From assembly GCF_949628265.1 (NCBI RefSeq), contig NC_088789.1:28141883-28205882 (forward strand): a stretch of 64,000 nt of DNA, read 5' to 3'. Source of the stretch: Cloeon dipterum (taxonomy: Eukaryota > Arthropoda > Insecta > Ephemeroptera > Baetidae). The notes below the pieces were generated by a model. That model had not been told where the DNA came from. It worked only from the letters and a program-made list of their open reading frames with translations, and did no database searches. The first letter of the stretch is position 1. The number at the start of each line of letters is the position of its first letter. A program made the position numbers and the translations under genes. This document shows positions 36,879 through 50,143 of the stretch, piece by piece.

Positions 36879-37794
36879 TTGGTGCATCTCTACGTGGTCG
36901 ATTGAGCCATTACAGGCAACAATGAACTTCGGGGGAAAAAACTCAGTTTGAAAAATAAGAAAATTTCCTTCTATTTCATTCTTATTTAAATTGAACATGA
37001 TGATAGTTTTAAAACATAAGTTTTATTCCCCATTATCAGTGGTCAGCGAGTTTATTTTGTACACGGCGGAGACCACGGAAAATCTGACTGGCTGGCGGTG
37101 GTATACGCTATTGTTGGCCAATCAAAACGTCTGTGGTTCTCCGCAGCGTGAAATAGATCGTGGGAAATTCACCTTGGAGCGAAGGAAAAATTATTTTATT
37201 TAAACTATCATCTGCGGTTGAAAGAAAAACATTCAATTAAAAATTTGCTTGTTAAATGGTGCATTGTTATAAATTTTCCATCCAAGAAATTAAAGTTCCT
37301 GGCTATATTTTTCCGAAAAAAATCCAACTTTTAATATTTATTGCGTCCTTTCAAATGATTAAACTACAGTTTCTGGGAACTACTAAAATTAAATATCTCC
37401 TTTTTTTGAAATCCTGCCAACTTTGCGTAATTTCCGAGCTCCTCCATTATTTGTTGTCAGCCGTGTAAGAACATAATGTATCACACGTCCGATCAATCTG
37501 CTTTTCACAACAAAATCGCGAATTCTCCGGCCAAGGCTGCACACGATGCTTACACGACCTTACATTGTCAATGCGGTTCGAGTTTGAAAAAAAAATAATC
37601 TAAATCTTCCTCTAATTGGAAGCATGTGAACGGTATGTCGGCGGCCCCTCTCTCGGCGGTTCAAAGTGAAAGATTAAAAAGTTGTGCCCCTCTCAACACA
37701 ATAAAAAACAAATACATGCATGCATACAGCAGCAGCAGCGCATCAACCCTTGCTCATTTTGCGGCAAGTGGGAGGAAATCACGCCGAAGTGCAG

Positions 37795-37802
37795 TATAAA
37801 AG
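37795..37802 (+). promoter_or_regulatory. TATA box of the first cuticular protein gene
   Basis: TATAAAAG lies 62 bp upstream of the ATG at 37857. Transcription would start near 37826, in gagcatcacttgc. Strong TATA boxes are common in insect cuticular protein genes. Confidence 0.75.
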
Positions 37803-37856
37803 CGGTCGGTGGCGTCCGAAGAGCATCACTTGCACACCACCGAGATCTCATCCAAC

Positions 37857-38865
37857 ATGAAGGTAAAGTATCGTCGCTCTCGATCCATATTGCATCTTCT
37901 CTCGGTCGATTGCTCAAGTCACGCTTCCACTTAATTGTATCAAAAGTAATTGATGGCAAGCTCTCACACTTCCAATGGCAATTTTATCCGCATTCTGTGC
38001 CACATGAGACTCCATTTCATTCCAAACCAATCATGCGATTGAGTAGAAAATTTTAATAGCTTTATTTTCAAAATTTAACTTCTGGTCTTTTCAAGCATTT
38101 TTCATTAAAATCATTTATTAAACAAAAATACAGCTGCAATAATCCAAGATATTTATTTTTCAAGATTTACACCCTAAAAACCAATTCATTTGCTCCCCCA
38201 GGCTTTCATCGTTCTCGCCCTGCTGGCCGCCGCGTGCGCCGAGCCCCCCGTAGGCAACAACTACCTGCCCCCCAACCAGGGTGGCCAGTCTTCCGGAGGC
38301 TACAGCAGAGGAGGCCCTTCCAACGGCGGCTTCTCCTCGCCTGGAGGCTTCTCTGGATCCAACGGCGGATTCGGCGGCGGATCTCAGGGTGGCTACCCCT
38401 CCGGACCTGCTGGTGGTGGATACTCCTCCGGAGGACCTGGCGGATTCGGCTCCAGGAACAGCGATGACGGATCCAACGGCGTAAGAAATTCAACCGTTTT
38501 TTTAATTTAAAAAATTAATTTTTTTAACGCAGGAGCCCGCCAAGTACGAATTCAAGTACGACGTGAACGACCCTGCCAGCGGCAGCGACTTCGGCCACAG
38601 GGAGAGCCGCGACGGCGACTACGTTCAGGGCGAGTACCGCGTGCTGCTCCCTGACGGCCGCACCCAGATCGTCAAGTACGAGGCCGACCAGAACGGATAC
38701 AGGCCCACCATCGAGTACCAGGGCGAGGCCAACAACGGCGGTCAGGGCGGCCAGGGCGGTTACCCCTCTGCCGGCGGTCAGGGCGGCTACCCCGCTGCCG
38801 GCGGCCCGGGTGGATTCGGAGGCGCCTCCTCCAGGGCACCCGGATTCGGCAACGGCCCCTACTAA
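37857..38865 (+). CDS. RR-2 cuticular protein, Gly-rich, pro-resilin-like
   Basis: A structural chitin-binding protein of the exoskeleton. Exons 37857-37862, 38202-38480 and 38533-38865 give 618 nt (205 aa). The first exon encodes only Met-Lys; splitting the signal peptide this way is usual for cuticular protein genes. The signal peptide is MKAFIVLALLAAACA, cleaved before EPPVGN. A Gly/Ser/Pro-rich linker (residues 17-95) with GGY, GGF and PSGG repeats leads to the RR-2 domain at about residues 97-160. Its hallmark is GEYRVLLPDGRTQIVKYEAD followed by QNGYRP. The tail has two GGQGGYPSAGG-type repeats. The RR core is nearly identical to that of the gene at 50144. High GC in exons contrasts with its AT-rich introns. 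A poly(A) signal follows at 39137. Confidence 0.93.
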
Positions 38866-39136
38866 ATGCGAATCGTGCATGATTGTAAATTAGTCATCGC
38901 AGAGTTACCAACGGAGATGAAATTTTGTGTATAATTAGACTTGTTTTCAAACTTTGTTTGGCTGTAAATTTTATTATTTGTAAAGCAATTGTTTGCTGTG
39001 TCTCCAACTGATGAAAATTTGTGTTTTGGAAGGTGGAGTGAATCGATCGTTACCTTGACGTTGTATTTATAATATCTATGAATGATTTGTAAATTTCTAA
39101 CATTGACTATAGCATTTTATCCATGCACTAACAGTC

Positions 39137-39142
39137 AATAAA
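39137..39142 (+). terminator. Poly(A) signal of the first cuticular protein gene
   Basis: AATAAA, followed by further overlapping AATAAA units, 272 bp after the stop codon. Confidence 0.65.
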
Positions 39143-41928
39143 TAAATAAATATATACTCTCAAATAACAATCCTATACTCTTTTATTAATTCGTGCATTA
39201 ATTAAGCCTAAAAACGTTCAAATTACCTTGGATTTTTATAATTTCTACAGCAAGAAGAGTTTATTCAACACATTAATTTAAACTAAATTTATTTCCACGC
39301 ATAAAAGGTTACACTACTTTCAGGTCAAAGAATGAGTTTTTTTTGTAAAATGCAAAAATACGCCATCCTTTGGAAGAGGCTGGAAACACTACACAAAAAG
39401 ATTGCTCAACCTTTTACATTAGAAAATGATCGCAGGCGCGTGATGCACGAAATTGGCCTGCATTGACGCGCGGTCAGAGTGCCGAGCTGCTCGACTCATC
39501 ACGATTCTTCCAATTCAAAGTTAAAAATTGAATTTAGATTTCAAAACACACTCTCATGATACCATGTTTGGTTAGAGTGCAAGCTGCTTAATTGAAAAAT
39601 TTAGGACGTAAGAGCACTAAGGAATTTCATTTTTTATTTCTGAGAGTCGAATTCGGTTTTGCAGACAAATCATTCAGTCGAAAATGCGACACAAAACGTA
39701 AACCCGTATTTAAATTCAGGAGATTTTTCGTCTGGAAAAGTGCCAGTGACCAATTAGAAGCCAGCCTTGTCACTTATTTGCTTTGGACGTCACTGTGGCG
39801 CTGCCATCGCTTCGAAAAAGAGCCAATCAGAGCACTTCTTCCTTCTCCGATTGGTTGCTTACGTTCTTGTCGCACTTTTTACCGCCAAAAAATGATTTTT
39901 ACGTTTCCGACGTCGTATTTAATTTTCACCAAGTCATTCAGCTAATATTTAGCTTTATTTTAGCCTCAAGAAACGATTATCACTGTTAAAAATTAAACTC
40001 CAGAGATCCTATTACAGAAATATGTAAAGGAGGTAAAAATGAGCTTAAAAAATTCCGTCAATGGAGTGTAATTAGGGAGGACGCAACTATTCAGCCTTTT
40101 TACGGCTCGTGTCATGTCATGTTTCTGCAAGAGAAGCTTCTTATTTGTCCCATTGTTAGTAGCAAAATTGCAACTCACGACCGACCGACGACGCTCTCCT
40201 TACGCGAATTATGGTCCATTAAGATCGAATGCTCCGATTTACAAACGCTATGCGCGGCCTCTTGGCATGTGGGTGCGCATTCTTTCCAAATGCCTGCAAG
40301 CTCGTTTAGCAACACTTTTTCGGACCGCGTGTGTGAAATTTAAAATTAGCTTGCTATCTAATATGTAATGAGCAATGCGTCCATAAAACATATTTATTAT
40401 ATCAATCCCATACACGAAAGATATTCGATACCGTTCGAATTCTAACTTTTTATGACGAACAATTTAATTAAATCCATTCATCTGAACATTTTTTAGGTCA
40501 AATTTAAAAATATCTCATTTAGAAAGAATTTGTGCCGATTTTCGGATCTATTTGCAATTATTTAAATGCGATGGTAATTCGAACGCAAAAGCGCATCTCT
40601 TGGCGTTGATCGCGTTGATGAAAAGTTGCGCAAGACGCGTGTTACACTTTCGATGGAGCGCATGCTGTACAAAATGCAGCGCTCGAATACAATAATTGCT
40701 GCGCAGTTATGACTTCAATGCACGCGATTATCTTGCTATGTATTTATGTGCAGAAATAATGCACATCGTCCTTTGCTATAGAAATGTGTGTAACTCGATC
40801 TGGATCAATGATGCACGCACGACGGCATCAGATGTAAAAACAATTATTTATCTCGTTGGCGAGTGTGCCCAGTGGCGGAATAACTACTTTATGTGCAAAT
40901 CTGCATTCAAAGTCAGTAAAAAGGGGTCACATTCTGCTAGAATTTATGCAACTTTACTTTTTAACGCCAAAATTGCATAATAAAATTAAAAAATTATTTA
41001 ATTTCTTGAAACAGACGAATTAAAAAAAATTGTTGCCTAGATCATCCTCTTTTTAATCTAGCAAATCAGAAAATGCAGAAATTTTTATGAAACAGGACTA
41101 AATAAGAAATAAAAAATAGGCATTGAGATTCATTTTTGGCGCCGTCAGATTTTCGCCGGCATTACCATGAGTTTGGAATTCCGACTCAACTTCTACCTTT
41201 CTTGCGATCAAATTTTGATTGAGTACTCAATGGTTAAAGAACTATAATTACTCAAATGTAATGCCAACGGGACAAGAGTTTAAAAAATTCGTTAAAATAA
41301 GTTAAAAAATAATAATTAAAAAAAATAAAACAAATACACTACAAAACAAAACGTTTGTTCTTCAAATTATTGAAATAAATGGCAGGTAAAATGTGCTATT
41401 TTATTTTAATATTTTTTATTTTTATGTTTACTAATTTTTAAACTTTAACATTATTTCTTAAATTTGTATTAAATAGTTTTAACAGTAGTTTGATTAAAAA
41501 ATTTAGTACATTTTTTCTCTTCAATCCTACTTTATTTAATTAATCTAACTATTTATTTGAGGTATTTATATTTTTTTAATTATTTGATAATTTACAACTA
41601 ATAAATTACAGATTGCAATTCTATTTCTTATTTCATTGAAGTTACATGCGGAGGAAAGATGAAACTGCTCACTCAGAGAACTTGCAAATCTAGGAATTCG
41701 TCATTATTTATATACAAATAGGAATAGTTAACCGCAATAATTGTCCGAAGGACCAAATTTATGTCAGAAATAATGAGAACAAGGTTTGTTTACATACGCG
41801 CACACTGTAAAATTGAGTGAAATAAATTTTTGCAAGCTTTTTTTGATCCAGTCCGCGATCCGCGATGCACACAGTGATCAGGCACAGCACCCTTTAGGTC
41901 GTTTCTTGTCGAACACAAGGGCTGAAGG

Positions 41929-42274
41929 CAGGGTTCGCCAGTTTTGAAATGTGCAAAACTGCGCCACTGTGTTTTAGCGCAAAAAATCAACTAGCAAAAC
42001 CACCAGTTTAGGATTTTCCGCTTTTTTTCAAATTAAATCCCGAAATGAGGTCCAAAACAGTCATGAAATTTGGAAATTACGATGAAGTGGGAAAATTTTC
42101 AGTTTTTTGTGTGAAACCAGTTGCTTTTATACTGATTTTGCAAAATTCCTATTTTTGGTCATCGATTTGGGAATTTTTAATCCTTTTTAAAAATGCACGT
42201 GTCTCGGAAAATGCGCCAAATTGCAAAAAATGCAAGTTTTTTTACGAAAAAAATGTGGGTTTTTGCTAACCCTG
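41929..42274 (+). mobile_element. hAT-type MITE, copy C, intact with target duplication
   Basis: 346 bp beginning CAGGGTTCGCCAG and ending TTAGCTAACCCTG-like (ttttgctaaccctg). Both sides are flanked by a perfect 8-bp direct repeat, gctgaagg (41921-41928 and 42275-42282). CAGGG ends and an 8-bp target duplication are diagnostic for the hAT superfamily. No transposase is encoded, so it must have moved with an autonomous relative elsewhere. Confidence 0.92.
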
Positions 42275-44624
42275 GCTGAAGGACACCAAAACGAAAGTAC
42301 ACAATTGAACAAACACCGTTAATAAGGTTATTAAACGATCTTCTTGGCTCTTAGACACTCTAGGAAGGGTAACTGTGCTGCAGCTGAGGGGTAGCTAGCT
42401 CCGTTTACCCCTCCGTCAAAGCAGGTGGCTGCATGGCACGTTTAATTTCAATCACTTGATTATTTAGCAATTTATTTTAATAAAATGGCAATTACGAGTC
42501 TTCTAATAACAAAAATAAAAACAATCAATTACAGACAAATTTTCAACGCGCAAAATAATTAAGAAATCCGCGTTCTGATTTAATCTAGATCAGTTCACAC
42601 ATTTAAGAGAATTTGCTCAACCTTTCAGGTTGGTAGCAAGGTCGTGAGAACCTGTCTTCACACGCACACACACCAGGAGCGAAACAAAAAAATCTAATTA
42701 ACATGCACCTGCTTATAGCTTTTCCAGATCCGCCACTGGCGTTTGATCTCTTGGAACAATGCAGGCACGACAAAGAGTCGCATCTCTCACCATCGACGGA
42801 CCAATCAATCCATTTGTCCTGGCGCACGGGGCACACACGGCTAGACAGACACGTCATTTCTCACTTTCACTGGCCCATCTCGTGCAAAGAAAAAAATAAA
42901 TGAAACAATCCGAGCAGCTAGTAGGACGTTATGAATGGGTCTCCCACAGTCTTGATCTTTTCTTCCATCTGTTAATTGCAGCTAATCGTGTCGGAGATAA
43001 AATAATTAATTTATCTGCTCGCCGAAAAAGGAGTCTTGCCATAATGAATCAAATCTGTAAATTACTTAACCCATTGCACCTTTTCGCTACCACGTCATCG
43101 TCATTTAAGAGTTCAAATGAATTAAAGAAAAATCTAAAGCTGCCAAACTGTTCGGATTTCTATAAACTTTGCATTTTTTTAAAATAATATAATGATTAAG
43201 CCATTTTCACTCTTTTGTGAATGTTTGGGATTTTTACAAAATTTTCCAGCAAAAGAGTTTCAATTTTTTACAAAGAAATTTCTTCATTTCAAAATAATTT
43301 CCTGGTAAATAAAAGATAATTTTTACCGGTAATTATAGGAATATAATATTTTCTCCAGGATTTGTAAGAAATTTGTGAATTTAATCCGCTTGCCGAAGAA
43401 AGTCTCCGCACAATTCGAGATTTTAACGTTCGATTTTATTTCTATCCGGCTTCTAAAATCTCAAGGATTTGTGACAATCAATTGAGAAAATGAATTAATT
43501 TATTTATTTGGTAAAGTGGTCACGATTTTCGCAAGCTAGCACCTACACACAAAACCGAGAGATTTATAATTTGTCAGACCTTTTTCACGTAAATATATGA
43601 CATTTAAGGAGCACACATATTGCACATTTTGTTATGCACGAGAGATGTTCGCCGATTGAATCTCCTTGCCTGACGGATCGAGAAAATTGTAACGAGCCGT
43701 GGGAGCAGAGCAGAAATCGTCGATTGAGTAATTACACACCGGCAGCAATCTCATTGAGGCCTGCTGAATTATGGTCGAAAGAGGAGGTTGTTTCGGCTTT
43801 TCCTGACACATCATGCGAAATTATTTTAAATTGTTGTTCGAGGATAGACGGCGAGCGCAAAATGATGAGCGATCTGCAAAAATTATTAGTTAGAACACAC
43901 TTGATAAATCTTGCACTTTTCAAGGGCGCCGCGCGTAACTCATGATCTTAAAGTGACATGTGTAGGTTGTGTTCTTGAAATTGGGATGCGAGAGCCACCT
44001 GATTGCAATCTTATTCCTTAAAGTGAAGCAGTATTTTTCATCCATTGATGGTTAGTAAACGTGTATTTTTTTAACCGAGAACATGAATAAAATTAGTTTG
44101 ACGATTTAATCTCGGGATTAAAGAGTTACATATTCTCAAACTGCATACTGTTCCACTTGTCTTCACTTCCCGTGAAGAACTGAAGTTGTTTCTGGGTGAT
44201 AATCACTAAATTCCATTGCGTAGTAAAGTGTAAACTACAAAAATTTGAAAAAATTTACGTTTTTTAGGGTGGATAAAAGGGGTTGAAGGGTTAACACTCT
44301 AAAACTACTTTGGCTATCTATGGGAGGTTAGGACAAGTACAGCGGTGTGTGGTTTTTGATAATCTGATAATTAGAAGCTGAGATTTGGACGTTTAAAGCT
44401 GAATAAAGCACCAATTTTGGAGTTTTTATTTTTTAATAAAAAATTAAGGGCAAACACCATTCCAGATTTTTGTTTATCCTACATAATTTTTTGCGCTCTA
44501 CTAGATAGCTATATTAAAATTAAAAAAATTAATTTTATTTCGAAAATTTCAGCGGGGGCCAGATTTGCGAAAAAGTTTATTCCTTCTGCGCAGATCCATG
44601 ATGGCGTCTGAATTTGGAAAACAA

Positions 44625-44820
44625 AAAGCTCTCTTTGGATTGCCGTACGAGTGTCAAGAGTTTGTTTTTACGATCCAGAAGTCACAGTTAGTATACAAGT
44701 AATGCAAATTATGTCACAATATTAACGAAAAATTGGTTCTTTTCACGTAACCGTTTTTTCGCGCCATACTCCATCGGACGCCATGTCTGCGCGTCGCACG
44801 AATCTGGTCCCCACTGGAAA
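44625..44820 (+). repeat. Dispersed repeat, partner of 23560-23790
   Basis: Contains the same ordered blocks as 23560-23790 (tgccgtacgagtgtcaagag, attatgtcacaatatt, cgcgccatactccatcgg). Function unknown. Confidence 0.65.
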
Positions 44821-45511
44821 AATTTAATTTAGCGACTTATCACTTCGAGGTCAGCAGGAAAGTTGTTCCTCTTAACGAGACGAGTTAAACAGTGTCCGAA
44901 TATTTGTTCTACAATAAATTTAAACTGATTTGGATTTGGAGTGTCCATGAAACCCGCAAATTAAATACGATTTAATTTTTTTTAAAGACGTTTTAGGTCA
45001 AATATATGGCAAAAAAATCATCAAGATCTTCATGCCCCTGGCAGAACAATAAATTAAATCTAATTTTTATGGTTGGGCAATCTGAATTGTTGCTCCACTT
45101 GATTCGTTTCCAAGGCAAAAATTTGCATTGACCCTCTTGAGAAAATGTGCAAAAGCCGTATGAATAAATCACACATTTCACTCTCCTTTGTAATAGCGAA
45201 CGCGTCCTTTTCGCAGCGCACACATGGTGCGTTATTTGTTATTTTCCTTATCGATGGATCATTTTGACAGTGAGCTAGCTTTTGTGAGCATCGCACGATT
45301 TAAAGAGGTCACTTGTCTGCACACACTGTGTGTGTGTGTCCAAAGTGTTATAATTTGTTGCTCTGCTCGGCCTCGCGTGTCATCTTTTTCACTAACCGAA
45401 AAATTATTTTTGCAACGCGCGCGCGCACTCCAAGGCTGGCCATGCAAACAATTATTATTACGACGACGACTTATCTGGATGAGCAGGCGCGCTCTTAACA
45501 AATCAATTAGC

Positions 45512-45514
<3 letters not shown>

Positions 45515-45598
<84 letters not shown>
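45515..45598 (+). repeat. (TC)n microsatellite, 84 bp
   Basis: Uninterrupted TC dinucleotide, 42 units. It creates artificial Ser-Leu and Arg-Glu reading frames on the two strands. Confidence 0.97.
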
Positions 45599-45601
<3 letters not shown>

Positions 45602-46059
45602 GGCGAGCATGCATTAATTATGACGGATTGCATTCCGAAAGGAGAGGAGAAGTGCAAGTGGCTCGCTGCGGTCGTTTTTAATAACCAGCTGGCCACCGTG
45701 ATTGCCTTGATTTATTGCAGATCTATTGGACTGCCAGAGAAGATCACGATTTTGTAGGCGGATGTGTATGTGTGTGTTTGTTTCATCCTCCAAACGAATC
45801 TAGGAGGTCTCCGTGGGCATAAAACACCTGGATCTCAAAGATTGTTGCGCCTTCTAATTGTGACTCATGCTATGGGAACCAAATAAACGAACGTGCTTAG
45901 ACACGAGAATGCTATTTCGGACGCGGAGGCGGATGGATTTTTTTATTTTAAACCACCAAGGAATTTATTTTAAAATATCTGGCTCAATTTTTAAGTGGCA
46001 ATAAATTGTTTTTTATATGTATTTGAGCTAAACTAAATTAGTTTTTACTTGCAAACTGC

Positions 46060-46570
46060 GTCGTATAAAATTGCTCGGCAAAATATTCGTTTTTACGGGT
46101 TTTACGGGAGATTTTAGGACCTCAGTATTTCATCACCACGTGGGACAATTTCAAAAGTAAGAAGATTTTTTGATTCCTCTCAATGAGCCCGATCGAATTG
46201 ACACTAAATTTGATGTCCTAAATTAAGATCAAAGGTCACTAATGTTAATATTTGTTTCTAATTAAATTTTTGAAAATGAGCCCAGGGTTTTTGAATTTTT
46301 AAAATGGCCTTAAAAGTTGTCCCATGGCATGTGGGAACTTGTGTGAAAATTTTAGAGTGGTATTCCTTTCCATTTTCTAGAAAAAAATTATAAACTAAAA
46401 TAATACAAATTTTTGGAATTTTTCGCGTTTTACAAACATTTTGACAACTCCAAATCTCGATTTCTAACCATCATAATTGCAAAAATTACCCACCGTTAAA
46501 CTCGTCTTGATCTCCCCTAACAAGCCAAAGTGTTTAGGGGGCGCTCACCCTCACCCCTTTTCATCCCCTG
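46060..46570 (+). repeat. Old dispersed repeat, copy 3, with empty MITE site
   Basis: Aligns with 24555-25105 and 33775-34755. At 46310-46313 it has a single TTAA in aaaatggccTTAAaagttgtcccatg, exactly where the copy at 33775 carries the 443-bp MITE. Confidence 0.75.
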
Positions 46571-49129
46571 ATGAAATTGTAATGGAAAAAACGTCGCACC
46601 GTCACTCACCGCCCAAAAAAATATTTCCAAAGTATCGAAACTCATCCAAATTACTCAACCCATTACCATTTTTCACAATTGAAAGTGTCTGAAATTTTAT
46701 AATAAAATAGCTCACGATCGTTTCTCTTTTTAATTTTTAAGAAATGTATTAAATTCTTGGAAACGTGAAGAGAATTCCGAACCTTTTGCAACGAGAGGTC
46801 AAAAGTATAACAAAAGCAACACCTTAAAAAGGGCGTTCAGAGGCAAACACAATACTGGATTATGTTTCTCCCCTTTCCCTTGCCCATTGCGTAATGCACC
46901 ATCGGGCTGTTCAACTGTTCAACTTCCTAAGTCGTCATTTTCCACCTGCGCGCATATAAGCACAGATAAAACGTGGAGAACAATAGTCGCGATAATCGTG
47001 ACCCGCGTCAAAGCGCGGACAGCAGAAGAGCGAAACAAAAATGATAAAGATGATTTTCGCGAGTTAATAAGGCGGTTCGTTTCCACCCCCATTGACGTCA
47101 CGGGGTTTTCTCATCCTCTTCATAATTGGGCACGTCAAGGATAATTCTTTCTTTCCGCCTCTTCTTTATATCAAAATCAGACGGAAGATTCTTTCCCACG
47201 TTCAGCATTTCGAGCCGATGCCAGGAAAGATTTAATTTCTATTTATAGAGTTGCACATCGGAAAAAACTCGTTTCAATGGAATTTAATGGGCTTTAATTG
47301 CTACTGCGATGCGAGTCACGTTGTGTATTCATTGTTGAATATTCTCCAAATGCAATTGGCCTATCCCGATGCATGCGAGAGCAGGCGGAATGCATTTTAT
47401 GCACCATTAGTTACCATTTTCCATTGTCCGCACGGCACCGTGCAAATGAAAACATTCAGTGCTCTCAGCGCACAATAATATTCTCTGAATTTAAAGTAAT
47501 TGCGCGTTTCGATCGAGCTACAGAGTTGTACACGTGATTCTGAAATCATTGTGCATCGCTCTTTGTAAATCACGGACCGTTAAATTAGTTGCTGGCCGAA
47601 TCAGTCAAATAAATTATGCGTTTTAATTCGAAAATGATGGCAATTTTTCGAAAAAAAAAAATTTTACCGAAAAAACATGACTATTTGTCGAAGGAATATA
47701 GTTCCTGTTATTTATTTTTTGTTGGATCCTCGCCTCCGTAATTCAAAAGTTAAGTTTAAACAGCCAAAATTTAATGAACAGTGGTCGGATTTTAATAAAA
47801 CTTACATTTTTGGAATCTGCACAGCGATTCTGGGAAATTCGCGTGCAGAAATTTAACGGCATTTTCATTTTTTCGGAGATAAATTTAAAGAAATCAATTA
47901 AGTTCTTATTTTATTTATTAAATTGAAGTCCATGAAGGTAAATGATAAAAACTATTTCTTACTTTCTCAAGTTATTGTGAGATTTTGCTACAGGTTCATC
48001 TGCACTCGAGGCGTTTAACCAATACATTTCTGCAATGTCTCTAATTTCTCACGATAAGCGTCTGCCGGGCAATTAGTAAAATATTCTTAGAGTAACCTAC
48101 ATTTGTCGATTTCCCGCTGGAGTTCAATTTACGAAGCTGTACCCTGTTGCGTAACGAAACGCCGGGCAATTATCAGTCTGTTGGAGTGAGGAGGAGCAAA
48201 AATACATAAATCATGTGCGCGAATAGAACTGATTTAGTTTTAATTGCTTGTTAATTGCAACACGCGAGAGAAGGCCGCGCGCGCGAGGATGGACCGACAG
48301 CTCAGACGGTGAAATTAAATATATGTAACGTAATGAATCAAATGCAAATAAATCTGTAAAAAAAATAATGCACCGCGGGTAATTACAATATGTGTATACG
48401 GAGTACGTACACTTCACTTTCTCTCTTTCTCGAGAGGAGAATTATTATTATTTTGATGCGCGCCGTAGTAAACAGGAATTTTTTTATTTACTGCGGTGCA
48501 GGCGTTAAAATCGCCGAGCCGCGTGTTAATTTTAATGCCTCTCCAGTTAATTACCACGTGACAAAGAGTGGATTGTTAATTCACCCTGACGTGCATTCAA
48601 TTACGTTTCTTACCTTGCAGTTGTTTTATTCGGCGTATTCGTGGCGCTGATTTCATTTATTCGCTCTGCGGGGGCGACACGTTTACTTAATCCTTCGCTT
48701 TTCGATTCGCAGACCTGCACTTCTCGGAAGATAATATTTAATCCATTAGCATAAAATGGGAATTGTTCTTTGGCGGCAATAAAACATGGCTTTTACGGGC
48801 TGCGAGTTAAAAACCAGCTGATGGGTGAAATCAATTTTCAAAATCGATTGCTGGCTGCACGAGCGAGCACCGCGCCGTAAATTTACTGCTCGGTAATTTG
48901 TGCGTGGAAAATTATATGACGCGTGGAGATTGCAACTGGCCCCTCAACAAACATATCATCGCCGCTGATTTTTTTTTTGCCGTTAACGGCTACCGAGGGT
49001 CAGAGTGAAATCAGACAGAATTTCAGCATTTTAAAACCTGACACTCGAACGTGGAAAAATGACTGTTTTTTTTTAAAATAACATTTTGCAGTTTTTTAAA
49101 TTAAAATAAAAGAACAGGTTGTGGAAAAG

Positions 49130-49330
49130 GGCGTAATTCGCGGGAATTTGGAAATGGGGGCGTGGTCCCTCGGATAATTTAAAAAGGCGTGAAACTCGTT
49201 GAAAAGCCCGGGAAAATTTTAAATTTTAACATTATTTACGGAGAAAAAGCAAGAATTTTGAAATGAGAAGAGGTGGTTCCCAGTGAAATTGAAAAGAAGG
49301 CGTGGCACGTCAAAAAGCGCGGGAAAATCG
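49130..49330 (+). repeat. Repeat with gggcgtgg and cgcggga motifs
   Basis: Several units of the form cgcgggaaatttcgaaatgg-like, gggcgtggtccc and aaaggcgtgaaa recur here and at about 56515-56850 in ZC3H15 intron 6. It looks like a short dispersed or tandem family. Function unknown. Confidence 0.55.
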
Positions 49331-50075
49331 TCCAGTTCTACAACTTTCCTGAGATTTCTAGGCAGATTTCTGATTAAATGATCAACTTTAAGGTTTTGCA
49401 GGGATAATCGATGTTCAAACCTCTTGATTTGTGCTGATTTGATGGCCTATTTTTTGAACCTATTAGAAGAAATTTCTAAGTTTGGACAGAGTAAACAGCA
49501 CAGAAGTCAATTTCACAATTGACACATGCTGCGAGAGCGCGAAAAATGTAATGAGCTGTGCAAAGTTTTCACCACAAAGCAAAGTGTGCGGTGGGCCAAT
49601 TGGGAAACTAGACTAGTTAGGGCGGCTTTGATTTGCAGTCAAAATAAATATTATGCATTCTAGCCGAACCGCATTGAGGGCGGATTGATCGCTCTCATCG
49701 CGTTTAACAATGCAAAGACGCAAGGCCGTCGTTAATAGCGCGTGAATCGCTCAGGCCATGCAGGCAAAACTGGAGCATCATCTGTGCTGAAAGCGAGAGT
49801 GCCGCTAATGGAGAGTGCCCCGCGCGGCGCTTTTTGTGTGCACATGTGTGAAGAGGTGCCGGACAGCGGGAGAGATCTCAGCGAGTGAGGCAACGGCTCG
49901 GCGAAAAAATCGAATGGAATGAGATGCACCTAGGAATCAGCCTAGCCGAATATGTCTGTCTTGTCTGATGCAAAACGCCGGCCCCCACCCCCCGTCCAGT
50001 TAATTGAAAGAGGAGCATCGCGATGATTTTTTAAGTGTGATCGCTCGGCTCGCTTGGAAGGGGATGAGTACAAGG

Positions 50076-50083
50076 TATATATA
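50076..50083 (+). promoter_or_regulatory. TATA box of the resilin-like gene
   Basis: TATATATA lies 68 bp upstream of the ATG at 50144, the same spacing class as in the neighbouring cuticular gene. Confidence 0.7.
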
Positions 50084-50143
50084 GTGCGTGCACTGCTGAT
50101 TGCAGCACATCTCACACAACAACCCGCACAGATCGAGCGCAAC

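Larger units (their letters stand above)
30590..37856. other. Long intergenic region with several elements
   Basis: No gene is recognised between the serine protease homologue and the first cuticular protein gene. Contents are the TATA box at 30644, TTAA MITEs at 31831-32262 and 34069-34511, an old repeat at 33775-34755 and a 1.2-kb inverted-repeat element at 35651-36878. The stretch 31440-31830 and 34880-35580 is richer in CG and could contain regulatory DNA. Confidence 0.5.
38866..50143. other. 11-kb region between the two cuticular protein genes
   Basis: No gene is recognised. After the 3' UTR of the first gene it holds the hAT MITE at 41929-42274, repeats at 44625-44820 and 46060-46570, the CT microsatellite at 45515-45598 and a piece with gggcgtgg / cgcggga motifs at 49130-49330. 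GC-richer patches without genes (40570-40700, 47340-47600, 48210-48900) may be enhancers. Confidence 0.5.

Noticed and set aside
45224-45757. Frame of 177 codons with a long Ser-Leu tract
   Set aside because: The tract is the translation of the 84-bp TC microsatellite, and the flanks have no family signature.
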